From: an uncultured Ignavibacteria bacterium
GTDB taxonomy: Bacteria > Bacteroidota > Ignavibacteria > SZUA-365
Length of the DNA stretch: 64,000 nt
Assembly: GCA_913061095.1 (NCBI GenBank)
Contig: CAJXVM010000025.1
Location: 1-64,000, forward strand
Direction of reading: 5' to 3'
The first letter of the stretch is position 1. Each line of letters starts with the position of its first letter. This document shows positions 44,703 through 53,616 of this stretch, one piece after another. The notes beneath the pieces were generated by a model that saw only the letters and a program-made list of their open reading frames with translations, did no database searches and was not told the DNA's origin. The position numbers and the translations under genes were made by a program.

Positions 44703-47051
44703 TCAGTAGGCGAGCAGGTCGCGCGCCGCTTCCATGACATCCCTGTCCTGCGGAAGAATTTCACCCTCCAGCGTCCAGGAGTAGGGGATATGGCAGTCCT
44801 TCGCACCGAGCCGCCGCACCGGGGCGTCGAGCAGTTCAAAGCCCTCCTGCGCGATGCGTGCCGCGACTTCACCGCCGAAGCCGCCGGTGAGATTATCCTC
44901 GTGTGCGACGAGCACGCGGCTGGTTTTCTCCAGCGAGCGCAGCACGGTTTCCATGTCGAGCGGCACCAGCGTACGCAGGTCGATGACTTCCACCGAAACG
45001 CCTTCCTTGTCGAGCAGGCGCGCGGTTTCAAGGGATTTCTGTACGAGCGCGCCCCAGGCGACGATGGTCAAGTCGCTGCCCTCGCGGCGAATGGCCGCCT
45101 TGCCGAAGGGGAGGAGGTAATCCTCGTCGGGTTCCAGTGAGGCGGCATAACCCTGCCGGTACATGCCCTTGTGCTCGAGAAACATCACCGGATCGTCCAT
45201 GCGGCAGGCGGATTTCAGCAGTCCCTTTGCGTCAGCCGCCGTGGAAGGATAGGCGATGTACAATCCCGGCGTGTGCGTGAAATACCCGTCGATGCTCTGG
45301 CTGTGATAGAGCGCGCCATGGATGTACCCGCCCACGGGCACCCGGATCACGACCGGGGATGCGAAGTGATTGTTGGAGCGGTAACGCATCGTCGCAACCT
45401 CGTTGCGGATGTGCATCATCGCCGTCCAGATATAGTCGCCGAACTGGATTTCCACCACCGGCTTGAACCCGCGCACGGCGAGTCCAACGGCCGTACCGAC
45501 GATACTTGATTCCGCGAGCGGTGAATTGAAGCAGCGGTTCGTGCCAAATTTCGTCGAGAGACCCTTCGTCGCGGTGAACACGCCGCCCTTGCCGTCCTGC
45601 ACGTCCTGCCCATACACGATCATCCGTTCGTTCTGATCCATTTCCTCCATCAACGCATGGTTGATCGCATCGACCAGTACGATCTTGTTTCCGGCCGGCG
45701 GATTTTTCTCGTACTCCAGCGCAGGCGGATCGGGCGTGTACAGGTAGTTGGTCGCTGTGGTGGGATCCGGGGTTGATTTTTCCTCGGCCGTGTCCGTGGC
45801 GTCGTTGACCTCGTCCGCCACGTCCTTCTCCATCTGCTCGAAATCCTCCTGCGTCAGCATCCCCGCATCGATGAGCGCGTCCTTCATGCGGTTGATCGGA
45901 TCGCGCTGGCGGTCACGTTCGAGTTCCTCCTTGCTGCGATATTTCGTCTGGTCGTCGGAGGAGGAGTGGGCCAGGAGGCGCACCACGTCGGTGACGAGTA
46001 CTGTCGGACCGTCGCCCCGGCGCGCGCGTGACACCGCCCGGCGGAATGCCTCGTAGGTTTCGAAGAAATTCGTGCCGTCCACCTCGATGCGGTCGAGATT
46101 TACGTACCCGGCTACCATGTCATAGACCGATCCGCCCGTCTGCTGCGAGAGATGCACGCTGATGGCGTACTTGTTGTCCTGCACACAGAAAATCACCGGC
46201 AGCTTGGCGCGGCTGGCCCAGTTGACGGCCTCGTGAAAGTCGCCCTGGCTCGTCGTACCCTCGCCGGAGGAGACGTACACCACCTCGTCGGTGCCCTCGA
46301 GACGCGCACCCTTGGCCGTGCCGACGGCCTGCAGGTACTGGGTGCCGGTGGGAGAGGACTGCGAGACCACGCGCGCGTCTTTCATGCCGTAATGCTGGGG
46401 CATCTGCCGTCCGCCCGAATTCACGTCGTCTTCCCGTGCGAGGAAATTCGTCATGATGTCTTCCGAGGTCATCCCCATGCCGAGCATGTAGGAGAGGTCG
46501 CGGTAGTAGGGATACGACCAGTCTTTGCCAGGTTCGAACGCCTTCGCTGCGGCGATCTGCGCCGCCTCATGTCCCGATGCCCCGATGTGGAAAAAACTTT
46601 TTCCCTGCTTGAGCAGAGTCAGCATTTTCTGGTCCAGCCGCCGTGACAGCATCATCGAATAGAGGATGTCACGCAGTTCGTCGGGTGAGAAAGGATTGTT
46701 CTTCGGGATGGTGAGCGCAAACGGGTTGTGTGAGGCCCCCGGGGTGGCAGCGATACCCGCCGGCTGCTTCCCCGGGGACGCAGCAGCAGCCTTCGATTTC
46801 GTGGATGCCTTTGATTTCGTCGAGGCTTTCGATTTCGGGGACGCCTTCGATTTGGCAGAAGCCTTCGATGTATCAGAGGCTTTCGATGCTGCTGTTGCCT
46901 TCTTGCCGGCGGCGGTGTCCGATTTCTTGCCGGCGGCGGCCCGGCTCTTCGTTCCGGACGTCGCCGCTGTCTTCCGGGTGGATGCCCCGGCAGGTGCGGT
47001 TTTCCTGGATTTCTGCGCGGATTTTGCCGTGCCTCTCCTGGATTTGGACAT
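44703..47051 (-). CDS. Fused E1 alpha-beta component of a 2-oxoacid dehydrogenase
   Basis: In this 782-residue protein both E1 subunits are joined. Residues 1-105 are a basic Lys/Ala/Ser/Thr tail with tandem KSKAS-type repeats, resembling histone H1-like tails and unlikely to be catalytic. The alpha part (about 120-410) has GSGHEAAQIAAAKA, a thiamine-diphosphate motif (YVSSGEGTTSQGDFHEAVNWA) and the phosphorylation-loop-like RLLAHSSSDDQTKYR. The beta part (about 445-780) has EMDQNERMIVYGQDV, PLAESSIVGTAVGLAVRG, and HTPGLYIAYPSTAADAKGLL. It decarboxylates a 2-oxoacid and transfers the acyl group to E2. The N-terminal tail is absent from ordinary E1 enzymes. Start has a CCGGAG site. Confidence 0.93.
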   Translation of the reverse strand: MSKSRRGTAKSAQKSRKTAPAGASTRKTAATSGTKSRAAAGKKSDTAAGKKATAASKASDTSKASAKSKASPKSKASTKSKASTKSKAAAASPGKQPAGIAATPGASHNPFALTIPKNNPFSPDELRDILYSMMLSRRLDQKMLTLLKQGKSFFHIGASGHEAAQIAAAKAFEPGKDWSYPYYRDLSYMLGMGMTSEDIMTNFLAREDDVNSGGRQMPQHYGMKDARVVSQSSPTGTQYLQAVGTAKGARLEGTDEVVYVSSGEGTTSQGDFHEAVNWASRAKLPVIFCVQDNKYAISVHLSQQTGGSVYDMVAGYVNLDRIEVDGTNFFETYEAFRRAVSRARRGDGPTVLVTDVVRLLAHSSSDDQTKYRSKEELERDRQRDPINRMKDALIDAGMLTQEDFEQMEKDVADEVNDATDTAEEKSTPDPTTATNYLYTPDPPALEYEKNPPAGNKIVLVDAINHALMEEMDQNERMIVYGQDVQDGKGGVFTATKGLSTKFGTNRCFNSPLAESSIVGTAVGLAVRGFKPVVEIQFGDYIWTAMMHIRNEVATMRYRSNNHFASPVVIRVPVGGYIHGALYHSQSIDGYFTHTPGLYIAYPSTAADAKGLLKSACRMDDPVMFLEHKGMYRQGYAASLEPDEDYLLPFGKAAIRREGSDLTIVAWGALVQKSLETARLLDKEGVSVEVIDLRTLVPLDMETVLRSLEKTSRVLVAHEDNLTGGFGGEVAARIAQEGFELLDAPVRRLGAKDCHIPYSWTLEGEILPQDRDVMEAARDLLAY

Positions 47052-47375
47052 GTATGATCTCCGGATTCAGGTTTGTGTAGACTCAGAAATCTAACCCCGG
47101 AAGGGCGAAAATAATTCCCTCCATGGAAGCAACGGGATCGTTGTACCGCTGATGCCGAAAGAGGACAGAAAACCTCCGAAAGAACATGAAATATAGGCGT
47201 TCATGCGGTGGATCGCAACGCGCCGCGTTTCGATGGAAAAGTGCCTTTGCTTCTTGCGAGTATCCTCGACAAGTGATATCATTACGCATTCGAAAGTCTG
47301 CTTATGTATCTGAGAGGGAGGTCCCGTTTCGATCGCGTCATTCCTCTATCCATCTTATCATAGCACGGAGGTTCC
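47052..47375. other. Divergent intergenic region
   Basis: 324 bases between the E1 gene (leftward) and the DUF5684 gene (rightward). No supported coding sequence. A rightward promoter is at 47254-47282; no convincing leftward promoter was found. Confidence 0.55.
47254..47282 (+). promoter_or_regulatory. Promoter of the DUF5684 gene
   Basis: TTGCGA (47254-47259), 17-bp spacer, TATCAT (47277-47282); the ATG is about 93 bases downstream. Confidence 0.55.
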
Positions 47376-47753
47376 ATGTACGAGTACGAATACGAATACG
47401 GTAGTTCCGGCGGACTTGAGGCACTCGGCATCGGTTACATCATCGTGATGCTGCTGCTCACGCTGCTGGTCATTGTCAGTCTGTGGAAGATTTATGACAA
47501 AGCCGGACAGCCGGGCTGGGCCGCCATCATTCCCATTTACAATATCTGGGTGCTTCTGCAGATTGTCGGCAGACCGGGATGGTGGATTATCCTGTTTTTC
47601 ATTCCATGCGTGAACATCGTGATCGGCGTCATGGTCTATCTGGATCTCGCCAGGGTATTCGGGAAATCCGTTGGATTCGGCATTGGTCTGATCCTGCTGT
47701 CATTCGTATTTCTGCCCATCCTTGCCTTCGGTGACGCGGAATATGTCGGCTGA
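47376..47753 (+). CDS. DUF5684 membrane protein
   Basis: The 125-residue protein starts with a curious MYEYEYEYGS, then has three to four membrane helices. The signature KIYDKAGQPGWAAIIPIYNIWVLLQIVGRPGWW is typical of DUF5684, a family found as stand-alone membrane proteins and fused to signal peptidase I-like domains. No catalytic motif is visible. The ATG follows a CGGAGG site. The DUF2752 gene starts 18 bases after its stop, so the two are probably one operon. Confidence 0.88.
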   Translation: MYEYEYEYGSSGGLEALGIGYIIVMLLLTLLVIVSLWKIYDKAGQPGWAAIIPIYNIWVLLQIVGRPGWWIILFFIPCVNIVIGVMVYLDLARVFGKSVGFGIGLILLSFVFLPILAFGDAEYVG

Positions 47754-47771
47754 CGTCGCGACTGCGTGATC

Positions 47772-48245
47772 ATGCCGGCGCTTGATGACATATCTTCTGC
47801 AAGTGAAGGGAGCGGGACGCAGCGTTCCGCTCCCTTCGCTGCGTTCGGGCGCCGTATCGGACGGACGGCCACGGTCGCGGTTATCACCGGGGGACTGATC
47901 CTGCTTGCCGTCTTCTGGATGAAGGTCATCGTTCCGTATACACCCGTCTCCACTATCCCCTGTCCGTTTGAAACCGTCACCGGTTACGACTGTCCGGGCT
48001 GCGGACTGCAGAGTTCACTGATGAACCTCGCGCAGCTGCGGTTCAAATACGTGTTCATGTCGAATCTCCTCAGTCCGATCCTTCTCCCGCTTTTCTACAT
48101 CATCGTTGTATCCTGGACCGCCGACACGCTTTTCGGCGTCACTGTCTGGCGTTTTCAAATGCCGAAACCGATCATCATCGCGGGAATTGTTCTGCTGATC
48201 CTCTATGGCATCGCGCGAAACATCCCCGCACTCGGTGTGTGGTAG
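47772..48245 (+). CDS. DUF2752 membrane protein
   Basis: The 157-residue protein (GTG at 47766, two codons earlier, is an alternative) has a short N-terminal soluble part, a membrane helix (about 32-52), the DUF2752 motif CPFETVTGYDCPGCGLQSSL, and two more helices. The CPGCG motif defines the family, whose members are small membrane proteins of unknown role; a redox or metal site at the cysteines is possible. It follows the DUF5684 gene closely. Confidence 0.88.
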   Translation: MPALDDISSASEGSGTQRSAPFAAFGRRIGRTATVAVITGGLILLAVFWMKVIVPYTPVSTIPCPFETVTGYDCPGCGLQSSLMNLAQLRFKYVFMSNLLSPILLPLFYIIVVSWTADTLFGVTVWRFQMPKPIIIAGIVLLILYGIARNIPALGVW

Positions 48246-48252
48246 ACAGCTT

Positions 48253-48280
48253 TTAGCTGTTGGCTGTTAGCTGTTGGCTG
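48253..48280. repeat. 14-bp direct repeat, two copies
   Basis: TTAGCTGTTGGCTG occurs twice in tandem (48253-48266, 48267-48280) right after the DUF2752 gene. A similar two-step repeat of the form CATAGCC(CA)CAGCC lies at about 55932-55960. Confidence 0.7.
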
Positions 48281-48323
48281 CCGAATGGCTGCAGGGTGCA
48301 TTCGATACCACCTGCCTCGTGCC

Positions 48324-48397
48324 CCACACGCTTACGCGTGTGGTTATCGCTTTGCCCGGGGTCTCCCCGCGTCCCATCCCCACGCTGACGCATGGGG
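48324..48397. repeat. Two dispersed hairpins of the GTRA-loop family, reverse orientation
   Basis: CCACACGC-TTAC-GCGTGTGG (48324-48343) is the complement of the GTAA-loop form. The second, CCCCACGC-TGAC-GCATGGGG (48378-48397), has one mismatch and a GTCA loop on the complement, so it looks decayed. They sit in the gap between convergent DUF2752 and mutS. Confidence 0.75.
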
Positions 48398-48405
48398 CTA
48401 TCCCT

Positions 48406-51018
48406 TCATTCCCCCGTGGCGAGTTTCTTGAGTTCTTCCAGCAGCTTCCAGGCTTCGACCGGTGAGAGAGAATTGATGTCGATGGCGCGGAGGCGGTCCT
48501 TGAGCTCTGCGTCGCTGGCTTCGAAGAGGCTGATCTGGAACTGTGAGGGACGATTCGCGAGCTTCCGGTGGGCTTCTTCATCGTCGGCCGCGGCGAGCAC
48601 GGTCAGATCCTGGCCTTCGAGGGAATGCAGCACGTCGCGCGCCCGCTCGATCACGCGATCAGGCAGCCCGGCCATCTGGGCGACCTGAATGCCGTAACTG
48701 TGATCCGCCGTGCCGCGCGAGACGTTGCGCAGGAAGATCACCTTGTCCTGATATTCGCGCACCTCCACCTTGTAATTGCGGATGCGCGGGAAGATGTCGG
48801 CCATCTCGTTGAGCTCGTGGTAATGCGTGGCGAACATGGTCTTCGCCCGGCACTCGGGATGATCGTGCATGTACTCGGTGATCGCCCAGGCAATGGAAAT
48901 GCCGTCAAACGTTGACGTGCCGCGACCGATTTCATCGAGCAGCACGAGGCTCTTCGGCGTCGCGTTGTTGAGGATATTCGCCGCCTCGTGCATCTCCACG
49001 AGAAAGGTACTCTCACCGGCGGCGATGTTGTCGGATGCGCCCACGCGCGTGAAGATGCGGTCGACCAGTCCGATGCGCGCCTCTGCGGCGGGCACGAAGC
49101 TGCCGATCTGCGCAAGCAGCACGACGAGTCCCACCTGCCGCAGGTACGTGCTCTTGCCGCTCATGTTGGGACCGGTGATGATCATGATCTGCTCGTCGGT
49201 GCTGAGCAGCGTGTCGTTGGCCACGAAGCGCTCGCCGGGAGGCAGCATCTGCTCGACAACCGGGTGGCGTCCGCCGCTGATCTCGATCTCCTCGCCCTCG
49301 TCGACCGAGGGACACACGTAGTTGTGCTCCAGCGCGGCGACGGCGAGCGCATTGATGCAGTCGAGCACCGCGACGGCGCGCGAAATTTTCTGAATCCGGT
49401 CCGCCGTGGCGGCAACGGTCATGCGCAGCTCATTGAACAGCTCGGTCTCGAGCATGAGAATCTGGTCGCGCGCATTCAGCACACGGTCCTCGTACTCCTT
49501 GAGTTCCGGCGTGATGTAGCGTTCGGCGTTGACCAGTGTCTGCCGCCGGATGAAGGTGTCGGGCACCTTGTCGAGATTCGCTTTCGAAACGTTGATGTAG
49601 TACCCGAAGGCCTTGTTGTATTCGAGCTTCAGCGACGTGATACCGGTTTCCTTCCGAAGCTGCTCCTGGTAGTCGCGCATCCACTCCTTGCCGTGCACAG
49701 AAATGTTGCGAACTTCGTCGAGTTCCACATGGAATCCCGGACGAATGACGCCTCCCTCCGCCAGAGTGATGGGAGGATCGTCGACCAGTGTCTCGTCGAT
49801 CAGCAGCGCCACGTCCTCCATCGGCTCGATCTGCGTATGCAGCGAGCGCAGCAGGGGGGAGTCGAGCGACTCGAGCGCTTCGCGCAGCAGGGGAATGCGC
49901 CGCAGGCTGCTCCGCAGTGCCGTCAGCTCGCGCGGCGTCGCGCGCCCCGTGCAGATGCGCCCGATCAGGCGATCGAAATCCACCATTTCCGCCAGCATCC
50001 CGCTGATGCCATCGCGCGCTTCGTGCGCCGCGGTCAGTTCCCGCACCGCGGCCAGCCGCTGCTGGATGGCGTCGAGCCGTTTGAGGGGATGTGTGATCCA
50101 GTACTTGAACAGGCGTCCGCCCATACTCGTCGCTGTTCGGTCGAGAATGGACACCAGCGTGCCGTCCCGCGAGCCCTCGTCCATGGATGTGATGATTTCG
50201 AGATTGCGCCGCGTGGCGGCATCCAGCGTGATGTATTCGTCGACGAGATAGTGTCGGAGGGACTGCAGGTGGGGAAGCCGCGCCTTCTGCGTTTCCCGCA
50301 GGTAATGCACCGCCGCGCCAGCCGCGATGATGCCGGCGTCGAGATCCTCGATGCCGAAGCCCTTGAGGGACTGCGTGCGGAAATGCTCCACGAGGATTTC
50401 ATATCCCACATCCCGCGCGTACAGCCAGTCGTCGAGCTTCGTGATCGGCACGCGCAGGGGATCGCGTCCGAACAGGTCGTGGAAATGATCCACGTCGCGT
50501 TTGGCCAGCAGCACCTCGCTCGGCGCGATTGTCTCGATCTGATCGCGCAGCGTATGCTCCGGCATCTCCGCGGTGAAAAAGTCGCCGGTGGATGCATCGA
50601 CAAATGCCACGCCCGCGACGCCGTCGCGGAATGCCACCGAGGCGAGGAAATTATACTGTTTGTGATCGAGCAGTTTGTCGGTGAACACCACGCCCGGCGT
50701 GACCACCTCCACCACGTCGCGCTTGACTATGCCCTTCGCCTTTTTCGGATCCTCCAGCTGTTCGCACACCGCGACGCGGTGTCCCGCCCGGATAAGCTTC
50801 GGCAGATAGCTGTCCAGCGCATGATGCGGAAATCCCGCCAGCGGTACCTCGCTGGCCTTGCCATTGGAGCGCTTGGTCAGCGTGATCCCCAGCACCTTCG
50901 CAGCCGTCAGGGCGTCATCCTCGAACGTTTCGTAGAAATCGCCCATGCGGAACAGCAGAATCGCATCGGGATACTCCGCCTTGATCCGCTGATACTGTTT
51001 CATCAAAGGTGTGGACAT
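48406..51018 (-). CDS. mutS: DNA mismatch repair protein MutS
   Basis: The 870-residue MutS has the mismatch-recognition domain with the GDFYETF motif (about 27-33, Phe and Glu stack on the mismatch), the connector, core and clamp domains, and the ABC ATPase: Walker A ITGPNMSGKST (about 612-622), LLDEIGRGTSTFDG (signature/Walker B) and the ATHYHEL segment. It binds mispairs and recruits MutL. The full length agrees with MutS1. No mutL lies in the window. A GxxExxY gene is inserted upstream on the same strand. Confidence 0.97.
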   Translation of the reverse strand: MSTPLMKQYQRIKAEYPDAILLFRMGDFYETFEDDALTAAKVLGITLTKRSNGKASEVPLAGFPHHALDSYLPKLIRAGHRVAVCEQLEDPKKAKGIVKRDVVEVVTPGVVFTDKLLDHKQYNFLASVAFRDGVAGVAFVDASTGDFFTAEMPEHTLRDQIETIAPSEVLLAKRDVDHFHDLFGRDPLRVPITKLDDWLYARDVGYEILVEHFRTQSLKGFGIEDLDAGIIAAGAAVHYLRETQKARLPHLQSLRHYLVDEYITLDAATRRNLEIITSMDEGSRDGTLVSILDRTATSMGGRLFKYWITHPLKRLDAIQQRLAAVRELTAAHEARDGISGMLAEMVDFDRLIGRICTGRATPRELTALRSSLRRIPLLREALESLDSPLLRSLHTQIEPMEDVALLIDETLVDDPPITLAEGGVIRPGFHVELDEVRNISVHGKEWMRDYQEQLRKETGITSLKLEYNKAFGYYINVSKANLDKVPDTFIRRQTLVNAERYITPELKEYEDRVLNARDQILMLETELFNELRMTVAATADRIQKISRAVAVLDCINALAVAALEHNYVCPSVDEGEEIEISGGRHPVVEQMLPPGERFVANDTLLSTDEQIMIITGPNMSGKSTYLRQVGLVVLLAQIGSFVPAAEARIGLVDRIFTRVGASDNIAAGESTFLVEMHEAANILNNATPKSLVLLDEIGRGTSTFDGISIAWAITEYMHDHPECRAKTMFATHYHELNEMADIFPRIRNYKVEVREYQDKVIFLRNVSRGTADHSYGIQVAQMAGLPDRVIERARDVLHSLEGQDLTVLAAADDEEAHRKLANRPSQFQISLFEASDAELKDRLRAIDINSLSPVEAWKLLEELKKLATGE

Positions 51019-51071
51019 ATCAATTTATCTTGGGGACACGAAGGCTCGAAGTCACGAAGACACTAGTGAAT

Positions 51072-51467
51072 TTATAATATAACGCGTTTTATTCCATTCT
51101 TCAGAATGGGGACGTTGAAGTTCATCAAAAAGCCCAGCCGGATGCCGGTCAGCTTCATGTACGTCAGCAATTGCGATCGGTGAACGTTCAAAAGCGCGTC
51201 GACGGATTTGATTTCAATGATGACACGATCCTCGACCATGAGATCGAGACGAAATCCATATGGAAAATCGACTTCCTTGTAACTCGCGGGTACAATGACC
51301 TGCTGTTCCACGTTGAATCCACGTTCCCTGAGTTCGTATGCCAGGCTGCGCTCGTAAACGGACTCCAGTAATCCCGGACCCAATGTCGTATGCACCTCGA
51401 ACGCCGCATCCACGATCTGCGTCGCCAACCGCTCCGTCCAAACATCCAGTTTCGGAAATATCTTCAC
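51072..51467 (-). CDS. GxxExxY family protein
   Basis: The 131-residue protein begins at GTG after an AGGGAGA site. It contains the naming motif GLLESVYE and, further on, the PD-(D/E)xK-like core RLDLMVEDRVIIEIKSV, and ends with FNVPILKNGIKRVIL, all standard for the family. Its members are small predicted nucleases of unknown role. It is flanked on both sides by CTTCG-rich repeats (about 51030-51063 and 51499-51616) and lies between mutS and the adenine deaminase gene, so it may be a mobile or recently inserted unit. Confidence 0.9.
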   Translation of the reverse strand: MKIFPKLDVWTERLATQIVDAAFEVHTTLGPGLLESVYERSLAYELRERGFNVEQQVIVPASYKEVDFPYGFRLDLMVEDRVIIEIKSVDALLNVHRSQLLTYMKLTGIRLGFLMNFNVPILKNGIKRVIL

Positions 51468-51498
51468 GATAATTCTCCCTAAATGTGAATGAATCTAC

Positions 51499-51616
51499 TC
51501 CCTTCGCGTCTTCGCGCCCCCAAAAAAATCCCTTCGTGTCTTCGCGTCTTCGCGCCTCAAAAAAAAATCCCTTCGTGTCTTCGCGTCTTCGCGCCTTCGT
51601 GCCTTCGTGCCCCCAA
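51499..51616. repeat. CTTCGCGTCTTCG-type imperfect tandem repeat
   Basis: About 2.5 copies of a 40-45 base unit built from TTCGYGTC and TTCGCGCC words with A-runs of 7 to 9. A shorter related stretch on the other strand sense is at about 51030-51063, on the far side of the GxxExxY gene. Not coding. Confidence 0.8.
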
Positions 51617-51622
51617 GATACA

Positions 51623-53338
51623 TCACACAAACAGGGACGTCAATTCGAATTTCTCCGCATCCACCAGGCCGCGGTCTGTCACTTTCAGCGCGGGGATGGG
51701 GGAGAGGGCGAGGAAGGAAAGCGTCATGAAGGGGTCGGGAAGGCCGCAGCCGAGCTGCTGCGCGGCGGCGATGAGGTCATCTACCTTTTTCCGCACGAAG
51801 GCCAGCGGTTGATCCGACACGAGACCGGCGATGGGCAGCGGCAGCTCTTCGACGACCTTCGCGTCTGCGACCACGCACTGCCCGCCGCCCATGCGGATCA
51901 GCTGCAGCGCCGCGACGTACATGTCCGCGTCGTTTGTGCCCACGATGATGATGTTGTGTGCGTCATGCGCCACGGTGGATGCCAGCGCCCCGCGCTGCAG
52001 GCCGAAGCCGCGCACGAACCCGAGTCCGATATTGCCGGTGGCGTTGTGCCGCTCAATGACGGCGAGCTTGAGGATGTCACGCGCGGGATCGGCGACCGCG
52101 AAGTCGCCTTCAATCGTTGCATCCTCCACGGCGGCGCGCGTAACGATCTGTCCCGGCACGAGATCGATCACGCGTATCCTGCTGTGGGGAATGAAGCCGA
52201 TTTCGAAATGCTCCTTGCCGAATTCCCCTACTTTCATCGTGTCGGTCATGTGCGAGAAGTCGACCTCCGTCTCGGCGCTGAATACGGCCGCGCCGTTTTC
52301 GGCCGCCAGCGCACCGCGGTAGTAAACGCGCTCGGCGCGGATATCCCGCAGATCCGAAAACACCACCAGGTTCGCCCAGCGGCCGGGAGCAATGGCGCCA
52401 TGCCGGCGCAGACCGTAATGCCGCGCGGTATTGATCGTCGCCATCTGCAGCACGGTCATCGGATCGAGGCCGAAACGCACCGCCTCGCGTACGTGATGGT
52501 CGATGTGTCCCTCGTCCTCGAGATCCGCGGGATGCTTGTCGTCGGTGGCAAAGGAGCACTGCGCGGCGTTCTCCTTAGTGACCAGCGGCAGCAGGTCGTG
52601 CAGGTTGCGTTCGGCCGTGCCCTCGCGGAGCAGGATGTGCATACCGCGCCGCAGTTTCTCGCGCGCCTCCTCGAGCGTGGTGCACTCGTGGTCGCTGTGC
52701 ACGCCGGCGGTGATGTAGGCGTTGAGGGCGGGACCGCCGAGTCCGGGTGCATGTCCGTCGACGGCCTTGTGCCGAGCGGCGTCGATTTTCGCCAGCTCGG
52801 CATCCATGCCGCTGACCACACCCGGGAAGTTCATCAGCTCGGCCACGCCGACGACGTTGTCATAATTCATGTAGTGGAGGATATCCACCGCGCTGATGCG
52901 CGCGCCCGCGGTTTCGAGGGGAGTGGCGGGCACGCAGGACGACATCATGATGAACAGGTCGATCGGGAGATCGCGGTCGGCCTCGCGCACGTAATCCACG
53001 CCGTCGAGTCCGACGACATTGGCGAATTCATGCGGATCCACCACGGCGGCCGCCGTACCGTGGGGCACCACCGCCCGCGCAAATTCCCGCACGGTCAGCA
53101 TGGTGCTCTCAACGTGGATATGCCCGTCGATGAAGCCCGGCGCCACATACCGTCCCTCGAGGTCGACGACCTCGCGTCCTTCATACGTACCGATACCCAC
53201 GATCATGCCGTTCGTGACGGCGATGTCGCCCTCGTGGATTTCCCCGCTGAGCACGTTGATGATCTTTCCGTTGCGAAATACGGTATCCGCGGGTTCGTCA
53301 CCCCGCGCAGCCGCAAGATTCTGCCGGATGTCTTCCAT
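51623..53338 (-). CDS. ade: Adenine deaminase
   Basis: The 571-residue amidohydrolase converts adenine to hypoxanthine and ammonia. The start at 53338 follows a GCGGAGG site; a longer frame to 53395 has no support. Features: a beta-sandwich start (DTVFRNGKIINVLSGEIHEGDIAV), the metal-binding GFIDGHIHVESTM (about 89-101), the EFANVVGLDG and TDDKHPADL segments, and a C-terminal domain (from about 400) with the ade-specific HDAHNIIIVGTNDADM. Length and motifs match AdeC, not the adenosine-deaminase type. Confidence 0.93.
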   Translation of the reverse strand: MEDIRQNLAAARGDEPADTVFRNGKIINVLSGEIHEGDIAVTNGMIVGIGTYEGREVVDLEGRYVAPGFIDGHIHVESTMLTVREFARAVVPHGTAAAVVDPHEFANVVGLDGVDYVREADRDLPIDLFIMMSSCVPATPLETAGARISAVDILHYMNYDNVVGVAELMNFPGVVSGMDAELAKIDAARHKAVDGHAPGLGGPALNAYITAGVHSDHECTTLEEAREKLRRGMHILLREGTAERNLHDLLPLVTKENAAQCSFATDDKHPADLEDEGHIDHHVREAVRFGLDPMTVLQMATINTARHYGLRRHGAIAPGRWANLVVFSDLRDIRAERVYYRGALAAENGAAVFSAETEVDFSHMTDTMKVGEFGKEHFEIGFIPHSRIRVIDLVPGQIVTRAAVEDATIEGDFAVADPARDILKLAVIERHNATGNIGLGFVRGFGLQRGALASTVAHDAHNIIIVGTNDADMYVAALQLIRMGGGQCVVADAKVVEELPLPIAGLVSDQPLAFVRKKVDDLIAAAQQLGCGLPDPFMTLSFLALSPIPALKVTDRGLVDAEKFELTSLFV

Positions 53339-53458
53339 GATGTCCTCCGCCTTTCTGTGTACCCGCAAGAAACGCTTTTCGGAGGAGGAAATCAATCACC
53401 TGCCGCAAAATGACGCAGCAAAAACGCCCGTATTGCTGTGGATTGCCCATTGAGAGAG

Positions 53459-53605
53459 GGATATCGGGCTTCGGGGGATGCCGGGCTTCGGGGGATGCCG
53501 GGCTTCGGGGGATACCGGGCCTCGGGGGATACCGGGCCTCGGGGGATACCGGGCCTCGGGGGATGCCGGGCTTTGCGGGATGCCGGGTTTTGCGGGATGT
53601 CGGCG
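53459..53605. repeat. 17-bp minisatellite, about 8.5 copies
   Basis: Units of the form ATRCCGGGCYTCGGGGG start at 53461, 53478, 53495, 53512, 53529, 53546, 53563 and 53580, with a partial at 53597. It ends 12 bases from the 3' end of the histidine kinase gene. The period is not a multiple of three, so no coding constraint. Confidence 0.92.
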
Positions 53606-53616
53606 GCGTTTGTGTG

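Noticed and set aside
44703-47051. Separate histone H1-like gene at the E1 N-terminus
   Set aside because: The basic tail is in frame with the E1 domain, with the ribosome site in front of the tail, so it is read as one protein.
48988-51066. 692-residue frame opposite mutS
   Set aside because: It lies antisense to a clear MutS gene; long antisense frames are expected at this GC content. The same holds for the long frames opposite ade (51485-53413), the histidine kinase (53410-55068) and the epimerase gene (15436-16887).
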